Shown: one piece after another, positions 17,804 through 28,082 of the stretch
How positions within the stretch are numbered: the stretch's first letter is position 1
Layout: the number at the start of each line of letters is the position of its first letter
Assembly: GCA_006218045.1 (NCBI GenBank)
Contig: VBWB01000019.1
Span: forward strand, 91,799 to 155,798
Direction: 5' to 3'
Origin: Stygiobacter sp.
GTDB lineage: Bacteria > Pseudomonadota > Alphaproteobacteria > Rhodospirillales > Magnetospirillaceae
Length of the DNA: 64,000 bases
Notes under the pieces: generated by a model
What the model was told of the DNA's origin: nothing
Database searches by the model: none
Seen by the model: only the letters and a program-made list of their open reading frames with translations
Made by a program: the position numbers and the translations under genes

Positions 17804-18487
17804 TTGACCAGTTCCAAAGACGATGCCGCCACCGACTTGCTGATCCGCGAGGTTGACGACGATCTGCGCCAGGAAAACCTGGAAAAGATGTGGAAGAGGT
17901 ATGGCGGCCTGTTCATTGGCGGTGCCGTGGCCGTCGTGCTGGCCGTTGCCGGTGCCCAGGCCTGGCAGTCCTGGCGTCATGGCGAGAATCTGCACGCGTC
18001 GCAACGTTTCAGCGAGGCCAGCCAGATGCTGGACCGGGGCGACAAGGCCAAGGGGGCCGAGGCCTTGCAGGTGTTGGCCGCCTCGGGTCCGTCCGGCTAC
18101 AAGCTGTTGTCCGAGTTGAAGCTGGCCCAGATCAAGCTGGCCGATGGCGATGCCGCCGCCGCCGCCGCACTCTATGACCGCATCGCCGCCGATGGTGGCG
18201 TCGATGACATCTATCGGGATATGGCGGTGCTGAAATCGGCCTATCTCAAGTTGGAAACCGGTGATGTCGCCTTGGTGGAAAAGTCGGTGGCGCCGTTGGC
18301 GGTGGAATCGGGCGCTTGGCGCCATTCCGCCCGCGAGATCCTGGCATTGTTGGCGCTGAAGGCGGGCGACAACGCCAAGGCCATGGATCTGCTGCGCAAG
18401 GTCGCCGACGATGTGGCGGCTCCGGCGGGTATTCGCGGTCGCGCCGCCGAATTGTTGGCGGCGCTGGAAAGCGCGGCCAAGGGCTGA
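17804..18487 (+). CDS. YfgM-like tetratricopeptide membrane protein
   Basis: A 227-residue protein: acidic cytosolic N-terminus with LIREVDDDLRQENLEKMWKRYG, one transmembrane helix (FIGGAVAVVLAVAGAQAWQSW, about residues 38-58) and TPR-like helical repeats facing the periplasm. This is the TPR_21/YfgM architecture, a SecYEG-associated periplasmic chaperone partner. It starts with TTG at 17804 (GGAGA about 10 bases upstream). Its place directly before bamB and der matches the conserved yfgM-bamB-der order of gamma- and alphaproteobacteria, which strengthens the call. Confidence 0.85.
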   Translation: MTSSKDDAATDLLIREVDDDLRQENLEKMWKRYGGLFIGGAVAVVLAVAGAQAWQSWRHGENLHASQRFSEASQMLDRGDKAKGAEALQVLAASGPSGYKLLSELKLAQIKLADGDAAAAAALYDRIAADGGVDDIYRDMAVLKSAYLKLETGDVALVEKSVAPLAVESGAWRHSAREILALLALKAGDNAKAMDLLRKVADDVAAPAGIRGRAAELLAALESAAKG

Positions 18488-18501
18488 ACGGGGGAAAGTG
18501 C

Positions 18502-19818
18502 ATGAGCCGTCGTCTGCTGTGGGTGGTGATCGCCGGATTGGGCCTGTCGGCCTGTTCAAGCTGGATAGGTGAAAAGGAAGCGCCACCCTTGCCGGGCAAG
18601 CGTATTTCCGTCCTGTCGGGGGAGCGTGGTTTGGCGCCGGAACTGTCCGGCGATCAGGCATTGATCAAGCTGCCGCCGCCCGAGCCCAATGACGACTGGC
18701 CGCAGGCCGGTGGTTATTCCAACCATGCCATGCACCATATGGAGATCAACGACCAGCTCCGGCGAGTGTGGCGCAGCTCCATCGGTGATGGTTCGACCAA
18801 GCGGGCCAAGCTGCTGGCTCAGCCGATCGTGGCCGAGGGCCGCATCTTCACTCTGGATTCCAGCGCCGAAATCCGCGCCTTCGATGCGGTGACCGGGGCC
18901 AAGGTCTGGGCCTTCGATATCACCCCCAAGGACGAGGACGACACCTTCTCGGGTGGTGGCATCGCCTATGAGGACGGCCAGTTGTTCATTTCCACCGGCT
19001 TTGCCCAGGTGGTGTCGCTGGATGCCGGCAATGGCCAGGTGTTGTGGCGCCAGACCTTGTCCGGCCCCATGCGCGGTCCGCCGACCGTGCGGGCCGGTCG
19101 CGTCTTCGTCATCACCGTCGACAACCAGACCCATGCCTTGGCCGCCGAAGACGGCGGCGTATTATGGAGCCATCAGGGTATCAGCGAAGCGGCCAGCCTG
19201 CTGGGCGGCACCAGCCCGGCGGTGGACGGCAACGTGGTGGTGGTGCCCTATTCGTCGGGTGAGCTGTTTGCGTTGCGCGTGGATAACGGCTCGGTTCTGT
19301 GGCAGGAGCAATTGGCCACCGTGCGCCGCACCGAAGGCGCCTCGGCCCTGACCGATATCCGCGCCCGCCCGATCATCGATCGCGGGCGCGTCTACGCCAT
19401 CGGCCATGCCGATCTGCTGGTCGCCGTGGACCTGCGCACCGGTCGCCGGTTGTGGGATCGCGAGATCGGCGGCATTCAAAGCCCGTGGGTGGGGGGCGAT
19501 TACCTGTTCCTGGTCAACAATTCCAATGAGGCGGTGGCGCTGGACGCCAAGACCGGCAAGGTCATCTGGGTCACCCAGTTGCAGATGTGGGAGGACGAGG
19601 AGGATCGTACCGGCCGCATCATCTGGGCCGGCCCGATCCTGGCGTCGGACCGTCTGATCCTGGCCTCCAGCCATGAAAAGCTGCTGGCCCTGTCGCCTTA
19701 TACCGGTGCGGTGCTGGGCATCGAGGACTCCCCTGACGGCGTCAGCATCCCGCCGTCGGTGGCCCAAGGCACCGTGTATTTCCTGACCGATGATGCCGAT
19801 TTGGTGGCGTACCGCTGA
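18502..19818 (+). CDS. bamB: Outer membrane assembly lipoprotein BamB
   Basis: A component of the BAM complex that delivers beta-barrel proteins to BamA. The 438-residue product begins with a lipoprotein signal ([21 protein letters not shown], lipidated Cys at residue 18). It continues as an eight-bladed PQQ-like beta-propeller with repeated blade motifs ([44 protein letters not shown]). The start at 18502 gives the correct signal peptide; the reading frame is open further upstream but overlaps the YfgM-like gene. It is followed by der with a 1-bp gap. Confidence 0.93.
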   Translation: MSRRLLWVVIAGLGLSACSSWIGEKEAPPLPGKRISVLSGERGLAPELSGDQALIKLPPPEPNDDWPQAGGYSNHAMHHMEINDQLRRVWRSSIGDGSTKRAKLLAQPIVAEGRIFTLDSSAEIRAFDAVTGAKVWAFDITPKDEDDTFSGGGIAYEDGQLFISTGFAQVVSLDAGNGQVLWRQTLSGPMRGPPTVRAGRVFVITVDNQTHALAAEDGGVLWSHQGISEAASLLGGTSPAVDGNVVVVPYSSGELFALRVDNGSVLWQEQLATVRRTEGASALTDIRARPIIDRGRVYAIGHADLLVAVDLRTGRRLWDREIGGIQSPWVGGDYLFLVNNSNEAVALDAKTGKVIWVTQLQMWEDEEDRTGRIIWAGPILASDRLILASSHEKLLALSPYTGAVLGIEDSPDGVSIPPSVAQGTVYFLTDDADLVAYR

Positions 19819-19819
19819 T

Positions 19820-21229
19820 ATGACCTTTACCGTAGCCATCGTTGGCCGCCCCAATGTGGGCAAATCTACCTTGTTCAACCGTCTGGCCGGGCGTCGTCTG
19901 GCCATCGTCCACGACATGCCCGGCGTCACCCGCGACCGCCGCGAGGCCGCCGCCAGCCTGCTGGGCATGGAATTCCGGGTCATCGATACCGCCGGCTTCG
20001 AGGATGCCCACGACGAATCCATCGAGGCGCGCATGCGCTATCAGACCGACACCGCCGTGGCCGAGGCCGACGTGGTGCTGATGCTGATCGATGCCCGCGC
20101 CGGGGTGACGCCGCTGGATGCCCATTTCGCCGATTATCTGCGCAAGCAGAAGACGCCGGTGATCCTGGTCGCCAACAAATGCGAGGGCAAGGCCGGGGCG
20201 CCGGGGATGTATGAATCCTATGGCCTGGGCCTGGGCGAGCCGGTGCCGTTCTCGGCCGAACACGGCGAAGGGCTGGCCGAATTGTTCGACGCCCTGCGCC
20301 CCCATGCCGAAGCCGCCGGGGCATTGGATTTCGACGACGACGAGGAAGACGACTTCTTCGCCGCCGACCCCGTCGACGACGAGGAAATCGAGACCGAGGA
20401 CCGGCCCGAACGGCCGTTGCAACTGGTCATCGTCGGTCGCCCCAATGTGGGCAAGTCGACCCTGGTCAACCGCCTTTTGGGCCAGGATCGCATGCTGACC
20501 GGCCCCGAGGCCGGGCTGACCCGCGACGCCATTTCGGTGGATTGGGACCATCAGGGCCGCGGCATCCGGTTGGTGGACACCGCCGGCCTGCGCAAGCGCG
20601 CCAATATCGAAGACCCGGTGGAAAAGCTGTCGGCCTCCAACACCTTGGAAGCCATCCGCATGGCCGAGGTGGTGGTGCTGGTGATGGATTCTGCGGCCAT
20701 CTTGGACAAGCAGGATCTGACCATCGCCCGCATGGTGGTGGAGGAGGGCCGCTCGCTGGTCATCGCCATCAACAAATGGGACGCGGTGGAAAAGCCGCAG
20801 GAAGCCTTGCAGCGGCTGGCCGACCGCCTGGAGACCTCGCTGCCCATGGTACGTGGCCTGCCGACGGTGACCATCAGCGCCCTGACCGGGCGCGGCGTCG
20901 ACAAGATGATGGATGCGGTGCTGGCGGTGCACAAGACCTGGAACCGCCGTATTCCCACCTCGCAATTGAACCGCTGGCTGGAAGACGTGCTGTCGCATCA
21001 TCCGCCGCCGGCCATGCCCGGTGGGCGCCGCCTGAAGATTCGCTATATGACGCAGATCAAGGCCCGCCCGCCGACCTTCGTCATCTTCGCCTCCAAGCCC
21101 GAGCAATTGCCGGAAAGCTATAACCGCTATCTGATCAACGGCCTGCGCGAGAACTTCAAGCTGGCCGGGGTGCCCATGCGCCTTTACGTGCGCGGTGGCC
21201 GCAATCCCTACGCCGACAAGAAGAAATAG
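19820..21229 (+). CDS. der: Ribosome biogenesis GTPase Der (EngA)
   Basis: An essential double GTPase for 50S maturation. The 469-residue protein has two complete G domains: [12 protein letters not shown] (residue 8) with DTAGF and NKCE, then a linker of acidic residues ([11 protein letters not shown]), then [12 protein letters not shown] (about residue 213) with DTAGLRKR and NKWD. A C-terminal KH-like domain follows ([41 protein letters not shown]). The ATG at 19820 begins right after the bamB stop. Complete and typical. Confidence 0.97.
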   Translation: MTFTVAIVGRPNVGKSTLFNRLAGRRLAIVHDMPGVTRDRREAAASLLGMEFRVIDTAGFEDAHDESIEARMRYQTDTAVAEADVVLMLIDARAGVTPLDAHFADYLRKQKTPVILVANKCEGKAGAPGMYESYGLGLGEPVPFSAEHGEGLAELFDALRPHAEAAGALDFDDDEEDDFFAADPVDDEEIETEDRPERPLQLVIVGRPNVGKSTLVNRLLGQDRMLTGPEAGLTRDAISVDWDHQGRGIRLVDTAGLRKRANIEDPVEKLSASNTLEAIRMAEVVVLVMDSAAILDKQDLTIARMVVEEGRSLVIAINKWDAVEKPQEALQRLADRLETSLPMVRGLPTVTISALTGRGVDKMMDAVLAVHKTWNRRIPTSQLNRWLEDVLSHHPPPAMPGGRRLKIRYMTQIKARPPTFVIFASKPEQLPESYNRYLINGLRENFKLAGVPMRLYVRGGRNPYADKKK

Positions 21230-21230
21230 G

Positions 21231-21291
21231 GCCAGAGCCTCATGGGTTAAATCATACGCATGAGGCTCTGGCATTGAGCGAGTGATTTAAC
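21231..21291. terminator. Long hairpin with a loop complementary to downstream sequence
   Basis: A perfect 14-bp stem GCCAGAGCCTCATG/CATGAGGCTCTGGC (21231-21244 with 21259-21272) follows der by one base. The 14-nt loop contains GTTAAATCA (21246-21254), which is exactly complementary to TGATTTAAC at 21283-21291, so the region could form a pseudoknot or an alternative hairpin. There is no U-tract, so simple intrinsic termination is uncertain. It also separates the convergent exonuclease gene. Confidence 0.6.
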
Positions 21292-21301
21292 GCATTAAGG
21301 C

Positions 21302-23335
21302 CTAGAACGCACGCTGGCGTTCGTGCAGGGCCATGTTCATATCCAGTTCCTTGACCACCTGTTCCAAGGTGGTGATACCCCGGCTTTCCAGGGCGTCGAT
21401 CTGGTTCAGCAGCACGGCGGCGGTGACGATGGCGTCGCCCAGGGCGGTATGACGGTCGGTGATGGAAATGCCCAGGCGGTCGCAGATGGCATCCAGGGAA
21501 TGACCGGTTTCCGGGCCGTCCAGGTAATTGGACAGCATCATGGTATCCAGCACCGGATTGTCGAAGGTCAGGCCGAATTTTCGTTCGTTCATGCGCAGGA
21601 ATTTCAGGTCGAAGGCGGCGTTGTGGGCCACCAGCACCGCATCGGCGGCAAAGGCCTTGAATTGCGGCAACACCACGGCCAGAGGCGGCTTGTCCTTGAC
21701 CATGTCGTCGGTGATGCCGTGGAACTTGATGCTTTCCGGCGGAATGATCCGGCCCGGATTGACGATGCGGTTGAAGCTTTCCCCCGACAGGATACGGCCG
21801 TTGACGATGCGCACGGCGCCGATCTGCACGATCTGGTCGCCCTGGCTCGGCTGCAAGCCGGTGGTCTCGGTGTCGAAGACGATGAAGGTCAGGCTGCGCA
21901 GCGGCTGACGGCCCTTTTCACCGATGTCGCGGGCGGCGTCCAGCAATGCCATGTCATAGAATTCGGGGCGGGTCGGCAGGGCGGTGACCTTGGCCTGATA
22001 ATGCTGCTCGATGCCCTTGCGCATGGGCAGGCGCAGCCATGACCGACCGGCCCGGTGTTCCTGCACGATTTCAGCCCCGGCATGATGGTCGAGCACGTCG
22101 CGTACCCGCATGCCGCCCAGGCTGTGCAGCGGCTGGGCCAACCAGCCATCCAGCGCCGGCTTGGCGGCGGTGGAGCCGGCCCAGCCGATTTCCACCCACG
22201 ACCCGGCCTCATCCTCGCTGGCGGCCAGATCGACCTCGGCCAGATTGAAACGCTCGGAAATCTGGCGGATCATGGCTTCCATGGTCAGCGACAGTGAATG
22301 GGAATCGGCGTGCAGCCATACCGGCAAGCCGGTGGCGGTGACCTTGACCGCGGATTGGTCGAAGCGTTGGGCGACAAAGGCGAACAGATCGGCGGAATGC
22401 AGATCGGCCATGGGCCACCAGCCCGACAGCGCCCGCTGATAACCATCGGTGACGCGCTTGATGGCGGCTTCGATGTTGGCGGCCTCGCGTTCGACGATGA
22501 CCGGATTGTTGGCGGCGATGCGCAGCCGGATCAACGGCGATTGCAGGCCCTCGGCCACCTCGCGCAGCAAGGCGTCGCGCCGTGACAGCGCCGCCACCTG
22601 CGGGCTGGCGTCGACCATGGTGATGACATAGCCCGAGGCATCGCCGTCATTGGTGCGGATCAGCGACATGCGCGCCTGCAACAGCGTGGCGCCGTCGGTG
22701 GCGCTGGCCAGAAACGGCGTGCCGCGGCTGCCCATCTCGGGGCGGTGGGTGAGGACTTCCAACATGTGGGTGACCGCCTCGCGCGTCACCGTCTCGAACA
22801 GGGATCGGCCCAGCCCCACCGGGCCGATGCCGGCCAGCATGTCCATGGCCACCGAATTATAGAGCACGATCTGGTGGCGCAGGTTGCACACCACCACGCC
22901 CTCGTGCAGATCGTTCAGGATGGCGGCCAGGCGGTTGGAGTTCTCCTCGGCCTTGCCGGTGGCGCTTTGCAGACCCTCGGCCAGTTCCTGGCGGGCCTGG
23001 ATCATCTTGGCGATGACCTGGTTGACCGATTCGGGCAATGGCGCCAGCAGCGGATAACGCGCCGTCTCGATGTCGCTGCGGTTGCCGCCATGGGCGATGG
23101 CGCGGACCTCGGCGGCCATGCGCTTGATGCCGCGCATGACGGCGAAATCGATGATTTTCCACGACAGCACGAACAAAAGCGCCGATCCGGCCACGGCGAT
23201 CATGGCCAGAGCGCGCAGCTCCTCGCGGTCAACGACGCCTTGGCCCAGCAGATACGCAGCAGCGCCGATGGCGGCGACATTGGCGGCAAAGGCCATGGCC
23301 AGCCAGGGAAAGGGACCCCGCCAGTTTTGCGGCAC
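21302..23335 (-). CDS. Membrane-bound DEDDh 3'-5' exonuclease with PAS/sensor-like N-terminal half
   Basis: A 677-residue protein. Two transmembrane helices lie at about residues 10-31 and 40-64, then a HAMP/coiled-coil-like segment, a PAS-like domain (LNDLHEGVVVCNLRHQIVLYNSVAMDMLAG, about 140-250) and a region resembling a histidine-kinase dimerisation/ATPase domain without clear catalytic boxes (about 255-440). The C-terminal DnaQ-like exonuclease runs from about 480 to 660 (FDTETTGL, HNAAFDLKFL, DRHTALGDA: D, E, D, D and the DEDDh histidine). The nuclease resembles the epsilon subunit of DNA polymerase III. The mix suggests a membrane sensor coupled to nucleic-acid or nucleotide degradation. 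Homologues with this build exist in proteobacteria, but a role is not established to my knowledge. Confidence 0.85.
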   Translation of the reverse strand: MPQNWRGPFPWLAMAFAANVAAIGAAAYLLGQGVVDREELRALAMIAVAGSALLFVLSWKIIDFAVMRGIKRMAAEVRAIAHGGNRSDIETARYPLLAPLPESVNQVIAKMIQARQELAEGLQSATGKAEENSNRLAAILNDLHEGVVVCNLRHQIVLYNSVAMDMLAGIGPVGLGRSLFETVTREAVTHMLEVLTHRPEMGSRGTPFLASATDGATLLQARMSLIRTNDGDASGYVITMVDASPQVAALSRRDALLREVAEGLQSPLIRLRIAANNPVIVEREAANIEAAIKRVTDGYQRALSGWWPMADLHSADLFAFVAQRFDQSAVKVTATGLPVWLHADSHSLSLTMEAMIRQISERFNLAEVDLAASEDEAGSWVEIGWAGSTAAKPALDGWLAQPLHSLGGMRVRDVLDHHAGAEIVQEHRAGRSWLRLPMRKGIEQHYQAKVTALPTRPEFYDMALLDAARDIGEKGRQPLRSLTFIVFDTETTGLQPSQGDQIVQIGAVRIVNGRILSGESFNRIVNPGRIIPPESIKFHGITDDMVKDKPPLAVVLPQFKAFAADAVLVAHNAAFDLKFLRMNERKFGLTFDNPVLDTMMLSNYLDGPETGHSLDAICDRLGISITDRHTALGDAIVTAAVLLNQIDALESRGITTLEQVVKELDMNMALHERQRAF

Positions 23336-23439
23336 CTGGCATGCTCCTTGGACGGTTTATTTTCGTTATCCCCAGTTTTATCACGACAAGGCGCCGGGGC
23401 AATGGCCCTATTATCGGTGCCGGCAAACAAGCCCGCCGT

Positions 23440-23643
23440 TCAGGCCGCCTTATGCTCCCGTTCCAGCGACGCCCGCACCTGATCATAGACCGATGCCGCC
23501 GATACCCCGCGGTAATAGCCGTCGCGCAACAGGCCGTGGTCGATTCCCAAGGTCTTGGCCGACAAGCCGAAGCGTTCCATCAGCCGGGTGTCCACGTCGG
23601 AAATCCACAAGGTGTAGCCGGTGTCGAACAGGGGGTAGGTCAT
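23440..23643 (-). CDS. Small hypothetical protein
   Basis: A 67-residue protein, MTYPLFDTGYTLWISDVDTR..., with no signal peptide or membrane helix and an acidic/basic helical C-terminus (VYDQVRASLEREHKAA). It lies about 100 bp upstream of the exonuclease gene on the same strand and could be its leader cistron. Codon use matches the neighbours. I recognise no family. Confidence 0.55.
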   Translation of the reverse strand: MTYPLFDTGYTLWISDVDTRLMERFGLSAKTLGIDHGLLRDGYYRGVSAASVYDQVRASLEREHKAA

Positions 23644-23801
23644 GATCGTATCCGCCGAAAAACTATCGATGGTCTTAGCCTAGCCCCCGCTTGCGGCATG
23701 CTTTTGGTGGAAAGGTGGCGGGATTGGGGCATGTGATCGGGGGTTGCTTTAACCGGAACTTTAGTGTGTCTTTGTGCACACGAGGGCGGTTGGAGGTATA
23801 T

Positions 23802-24596
23802 ATGCGCATAGTCGTTGCAGGATTGGTGGTTATCCTCACGCTGATATGGGGCATGTCCGCCCAGGCGGCCCAGGCGGCCCAGGCGGCCCAGGCGGCCCAG
23901 GTGGTGCGCGTGGGCGGCTATGATTTTCCGCCTTTCGTCGACGTGGGCAAGGACGGTCGCCCCGCATTGGTGCCGCAGATCATCGACGCGCTGAACCAGA
24001 TGCAGTCCAGCTTTCGCTTCGAGTTCGTGCCGGTGGCGGCACGGCGCCGTTATGGCGATCTGGTCGAGGGTCGCTTCGACGTCATGTTCTTTGAAAGCCC
24101 GCAATGGGAATGGCAGGCCCAGGGGTTCCCTGTGGATTTCACCAAGATCTTCCTGAGTGGCGGCGAGGTTTATATCGCCCGGGCCGAGGCCGGGCGCGGC
24201 CAGGATTATTTCGCCGATCTGTCGGGCAAATCCCTGGTCGGCATTCTGGGCTATCATTACGGTTTCGCCGATTTCGAGGCCGACCCCGAGCGGTTGGCCC
24301 GTAAATTCGACATCAAGCTGGTCAGTTCCCACCGCTCCAGCATCGAACTGGTGCTGAATGGCCGGCGTGACATCGCCGTGGTCACCGACGCCTATCTGCA
24401 CGGCTATCTGCAAGACAACCCCAAGGCCCGCGACCGTCTGTTGGTGTCGCAGCGGCTGGACCAGGCCTATGAACACCGGGTGTTGGTGCGCCAGGGCGGT
24501 CCCATCTCGGTGACGGCCATGGACAAGCTGATGGATGATCTGGCCGCCAGCCATCGGCTGGAGGCGATCCTGAAGGCAGCCGGCCTCCACAAATGA
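23802..24596 (+). CDS. Periplasmic solute-binding protein (SBP_bac_3 type)
   Basis: A 264-residue protein with an export signal (MRIVVAGLVVILTLIWGMSAQA). It has the fold markers of amino-acid-type binding proteins: VVRVGGYDFPPFVD, the lobe segment ARRRYGDLVEGRFDVMFFESPQW, then SLVGILGYHYGFAD and VLNGRRDIAVVTDAYLHGYL. The start at 23802 has GGAGG 5-9 bases upstream; an in-frame ATG at 23691 is rejected. No ABC permease or ATPase is adjacent, so it may feed a sensor such as the following chemoreceptor rather than a transporter. The signal-peptide end carries a 9-bp tandem repeat. Confidence 0.85.
   Translation: MRIVVAGLVVILTLIWGMSAQAAQAAQAAQAAQVVRVGGYDFPPFVDVGKDGRPALVPQIIDALNQMQSSFRFEFVPVAARRRYGDLVEGRFDVMFFESPQWEWQAQGFPVDFTKIFLSGGEVYIARAEAGRGQDYFADLSGKSLVGILGYHYGFADFEADPERLARKFDIKLVSSHRSSIELVLNGRRDIAVVTDAYLHGYLQDNPKARDRLLVSQRLDQAYEHRVLVRQGGPISVTAMDKLMDDLAASHRLEAILKAAGLHK
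23865..23900 (+). repeat. 9-bp coding tandem repeat in a signal peptide
   Basis: Four perfect head-to-tail copies of GCGGCCCAG, plus one imperfect copy just before, encode a run of Ala-Ala-Gln at the predicted signal-peptidase site. Because the unit is a multiple of three, slippage would change the length without breaking the frame. Confidence 0.95.
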
Positions 24597-24707
24597 CCGG
24601 GCGCACAGGTACGCACAAGTTTAACCGAAGCTTCAGGTCTTGGTCACCTTACTGTCACGACTGCCGCCTATAGTCTGCGTCCACGCATCGTCGGACGGAA
24701 GCTATCG

Positions 24708-26780
24708 GTGAAAAAAGCAACCTCGGCCCTGGCCATTGTCTTTCCCGGCGGATTGGCCCCCTCCATTTCCCTGGATTTCCTGCGCGGCGCCGCCCAGTCG
24801 TGGCGCAGTGGCGACCTGCCCATTCTCAGTGATCTGCCCATCCGTATCCGCTTCGGCCTGCTGGTCGGACTGGTGCTGGTCGGCGCCTTGGCTTTCGCCG
24901 GCATCTTTCATGTGGTCGAGACGCGTATCGACGCGCTGCTGGTGGCCCAGGACGATTATCGCCGCCTGAACGATCTGGCCGGTGACGTGCGAGCCAAGGC
25001 GGCGGCCCTGCAAAACCACGAAGAGCATTTCCTGCGCGAGCGTGACCAGGACTCGGCCCAAGCCTATGAGGCCGAGATCGCCTTTATCGGCGCCAGCTTG
25101 GAAAAGATGGAAACCCTGCCCGGTGCCGCCGATCTGGCCACTCAGGTGGCGGCGTTGCGCCAGGGCTACACCCAATTGTCCGACCGCTTCCAGGCGGTCA
25201 AGCGCCGGGCCGAGGTTTTGGGCCTGACCGCGTCGGGTGGCTTGCGCGGCCAGTTGGCGACTTCGGTCAAGGCGGTCGAGGATGAATTGAAGATGTGGCC
25301 CAATGTGGGGCCGCTGCTGCCCGAATTGCTGCAAATGCGCATCGCCGAAAAGAACTTCATGCTCTATGGCAAGGAAGTCTATCTGGGCCATCACCGCCGT
25401 TACAGCAACCAGTTCGCCTTCGATCTCAGCGTTTCAGCCTTGCCTAAATCGACCCAGGATGATCTGGGCAAGATGCTGGCCGATTATGGCCGCGACCTCG
25501 AGGCCTTCATCACCGAGACCATTGCGCTCAATACCGAGGTCGACGAGTTGCGCCGCCAGTCCACCGCGCTGCGCCCGATCCTGGCCCAGGTCTTCACCCA
25601 TGCGCGCGAAGGCATGGCCAACGCGGTGGCCCAGCAGGAAGCCGCCCGTCGCCAGATGTCCAACCTGATCGCCGTTTTCAACCTTTCCGCCCTGGGGGCG
25701 TTCTGTCTGGTCGCCCTGGTGCTGGCCCGTTCCATCACCCAGCCGGTGCGCCTGATCGAAGCCGCCATGGAACGTCTGGCCGGCGGCGATCACGGCGTCG
25801 TCGTCCCCGGCATCGCCCGCAAGGACGAAATCGGCGATATGGCCAAGGCGGTGGCGGTGTTCAAGGACAACGCCATCGCCATGGTCCGCCTGCAACAGGA
25901 ACAAGAAGCCATCCGCGCCGAGGCCGAGGCGGTCAATCACACCCGCATGCTGGCTTTGGCCGATCATTTCGAGCAGGCGGTGAAGTCGGTGGCCGATTCG
26001 GTCAACACCAATGCCCAGGCCATCAAGGAAACCGCCGCCCGCATGGTTCGGCGCGACCGTGACGGCGACAGCCGCTCGCTATCGGTGGCCGAGGCGGCCC
26101 AGCGGTCGCGCCAGAACGTGGCGGCGGTGGCCGAGGCGGCGGTGGAACTCAATGAAAGTGTCGATGAAATCGCCCATCATGTCAGCGCCACCTCGGAAGT
26201 GGTGCGCCAAGCGGTGAGCGAGTTGGAGCGCACCAACGCCCAGGTCAGCGGCCTGTCGCAGGTGGCCAGCAATATCGACCGCGTGATCAATCTGATCGGC
26301 GACATCGCCGGACGCACCAACATGCTGGCGCTCAATGCCACCATCGAGGCCCAGCGCGCCGGTGAGGCCGGCAAGGGCTTTGCCGTGGTCGCCGACGAGG
26401 TCAAGCATCTGGCGCAGAAGACCGCCGATTCCACCCGCGAGATCGCCGACCAGATCAATGCCATCCAAACCGCCACCGCCGAGACGGTGGCGGCCATCGG
26501 CGATGTGGGCGACGCCATCCGCCGCATGGACGACATCGCCGCCCAAGTGGCGCAAGCCGTCGCCCGTCAGGCGCAAGTGACCGAAAAGATCGGGCGCTGC
26601 GTCGTCGAGGTCACCGCCGGCAGCCAGGACGTCACCAGCGGCGTGGTCGGCGTCACCCAATCGGCGGTGCGCTATTGTGGCGCCGCCGTACGGGTGATGT
26701 GGGCCGCCGACGATCTGGCCGGTCCGGCGGCCAATCTGAAGCACGAGGTGGATGGTTTCCTGCGCACCATCCGCGCCTGA
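24708..26780 (+). CDS. Methyl-accepting chemotaxis protein
   Basis: A 690-residue chemoreceptor. The cytosolic N-terminus of about 45 residues is unusually long. TM1 is [20 protein letters not shown] (about 47-68), followed by a helical periplasmic sensor of about 250 residues. TM2 is [16 protein letters not shown] (about 325-340), then HAMP ([21 protein letters not shown]...), and a methyl-accepting signalling domain with the hairpin [35 protein letters not shown]. The canonical IEAARAGE is IEAQRAGE here. Translation starts at GTG 24708. The linker between HAMP and the signalling domain ([21 protein letters not shown]) is irregular. It may partner with the upstream solute-binding protein. 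Confidence 0.93.
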   Translation: MKKATSALAIVFPGGLAPSISLDFLRGAAQSWRSGDLPILSDLPIRIRFGLLVGLVLVGALAFAGIFHVVETRIDALLVAQDDYRRLNDLAGDVRAKAAALQNHEEHFLRERDQDSAQAYEAEIAFIGASLEKMETLPGAADLATQVAALRQGYTQLSDRFQAVKRRAEVLGLTASGGLRGQLATSVKAVEDELKMWPNVGPLLPELLQMRIAEKNFMLYGKEVYLGHHRRYSNQFAFDLSVSALPKSTQDDLGKMLADYGRDLEAFITETIALNTEVDELRRQSTALRPILAQVFTHAREGMANAVAQQEAARRQMSNLIAVFNLSALGAFCLVALVLARSITQPVRLIEAAMERLAGGDHGVVVPGIARKDEIGDMAKAVAVFKDNAIAMVRLQQEQEAIRAEAEAVNHTRMLALADHFEQAVKSVADSVNTNAQAIKETAARMVRRDRDGDSRSLSVAEAAQRSRQNVAAVAEAAVELNESVDEIAHHVSATSEVVRQAVSELERTNAQVSGLSQVASNIDRVINLIGDIAGRTNMLALNATIEAQRAGEAGKGFAVVADEVKHLAQKTADSTREIADQINAIQTATAETVAAIGDVGDAIRRMDDIAAQVAQAVARQAQVTEKIGRCVVEVTAGSQDVTSGVVGVTQSAVRYCGAAVRVMWAADDLAGPAANLKHEVDGFLRTIRA

Positions 26781-27980
26781 TCACTTGTCACGCCGTCGCG
26801 CAGCCAGCAGTATCAAGGCGCCGGCCAGGGCGGGCAGGGCGGTCAGGGCGTAGGTGACGGTATAAGCCCCCACCAGAGTGTGCAGCCCGGCAAAGGCCGG
26901 CGGCCCGACCAGAACGCCGCCATAGGTGAAGAACAGCGAGGCGCCGGTGACGCGGGGGATACTGGCCGGTTCGCTGGATCGGGCCAGTTCCGCCAGATAG
27001 ACGCCGTTCCAGCCCAAGGCGGCGGCACCGAACGGCACCAGGATGGCGAAGACCATGATTGCCGGCCAGTCGGGGGCCAGCAACCCGGTCAGGAGGGCGA
27101 GAATGCCGGTGACCAATCCCAGCCCGATCAGGGTACCCGAGCCGCCGAAAAAGCGGTCGGCCAGTGATCCGATGCTGATGCGGCCCACCACCCCGGCCAC
27201 CTGCACCGCCGACAGCAATAGCCCGGCATCCACCAGCGACCACGACAGATCGGCCACCAGCATGGTGACGGCGAAGGTGGAAACGGATAATTGCACGGCG
27301 GCATAGGCGAAGCCGGTCAGCGACAGCGCCTTCAGCCGCGGCGACCGCCAGATGGAGACCAGACCGCTGAACGGATTGCCGGTCATGCGCGCCTTGGGGT
27401 CACGGTCACTGTCCCAGGCCCGCCGCACCCGCATCAGCACCAGCGCCAGCACCAGGCAGGTGAGGGCGACGCTGGCCATGGCCACCGGCCAGCCCCAGGC
27501 CTGGGTCAGGCGCGGGGCGATCAGGCCGGCCAGGGTGCCGCCCAGCGGCACGCCGGTCTGTTTGATGGAAAACACCAGATTGCGCCGTTCCGGGCTGGTG
27601 CTGCGGGCCAGCAGATGCGACGCCGCCGGATTGGTCATGCCATAGCCCAATCCGGTCAGCAGCGCCGCCAGCAGGGCCAGGGGCAAGGTGCCGGCCATCA
27701 TGGCGGCGCCGCCTGAGAAGACCAGCAGCAAGCCGATCTGGGTCGAGCGGGTGGCGCCGAAGCGGCGCACGGCGTTGCCGCCCAACAGCGAGGTGATCAT
27801 GGCGCCGCCATAGGCCATGCTGATCCACCAGCCGATCATGGCGCCGGAGACCTGAAGATCGCGGGCGATGGCCGGGGCGACCGCCGCCGGCGACAACATG
27901 GCCAGCGACACCAGAGATTGCGCGGCGGTGGTGGCGGCCAGGATGGGGATATAGGCGGGTATGGACATGGTCACTGTCAT
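26781..27980 (-). CDS. Major facilitator superfamily transporter
   Basis: A 399-residue, 12-helix secondary transporter. Visible MFS features are GGNAVRRFGATRSTQ after helix 2 and TGLGYGMTNPAASHLLARSTSPERRNLVFSIKQTGVPLGGTLAGLIAPRL over helices 4-5. The last resembles cyanate/nitrate or drug-type permeases. A central basic loop (RVRRAWDSDRDPKARMTGNPF) separates two six-helix halves. The gene converges on the chemoreceptor and is divergent from mobB. The substrate cannot be inferred. An ATG at 27968 is an alternative start. Confidence 0.85.
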   Translation of the reverse strand: MTVTMSIPAYIPILAATTAAQSLVSLAMLSPAAVAPAIARDLQVSGAMIGWWISMAYGGAMITSLLGGNAVRRFGATRSTQIGLLLVFSGGAAMMAGTLPLALLAALLTGLGYGMTNPAASHLLARSTSPERRNLVFSIKQTGVPLGGTLAGLIAPRLTQAWGWPVAMASVALTCLVLALVLMRVRRAWDSDRDPKARMTGNPFSGLVSIWRSPRLKALSLTGFAYAAVQLSVSTFAVTMLVADLSWSLVDAGLLLSAVQVAGVVGRISIGSLADRFFGGSGTLIGLGLVTGILALLTGLLAPDWPAIMVFAILVPFGAAALGWNGVYLAELARSSEPASIPRVTGASLFFTYGGVLVGPPAFAGLHTLVGAYTVTYALTALPALAGALILLAARRRDK

Positions 27981-28082
27981 GCCGCTTTTTCGCCGCCCAG
28001 GTCAACACCCGCCGTTAACCTGACCCCGTTGCCGTGGATGCGGGGCTGGATTGCACCGTGCTGATCGGGTTAAAATTCGGCC

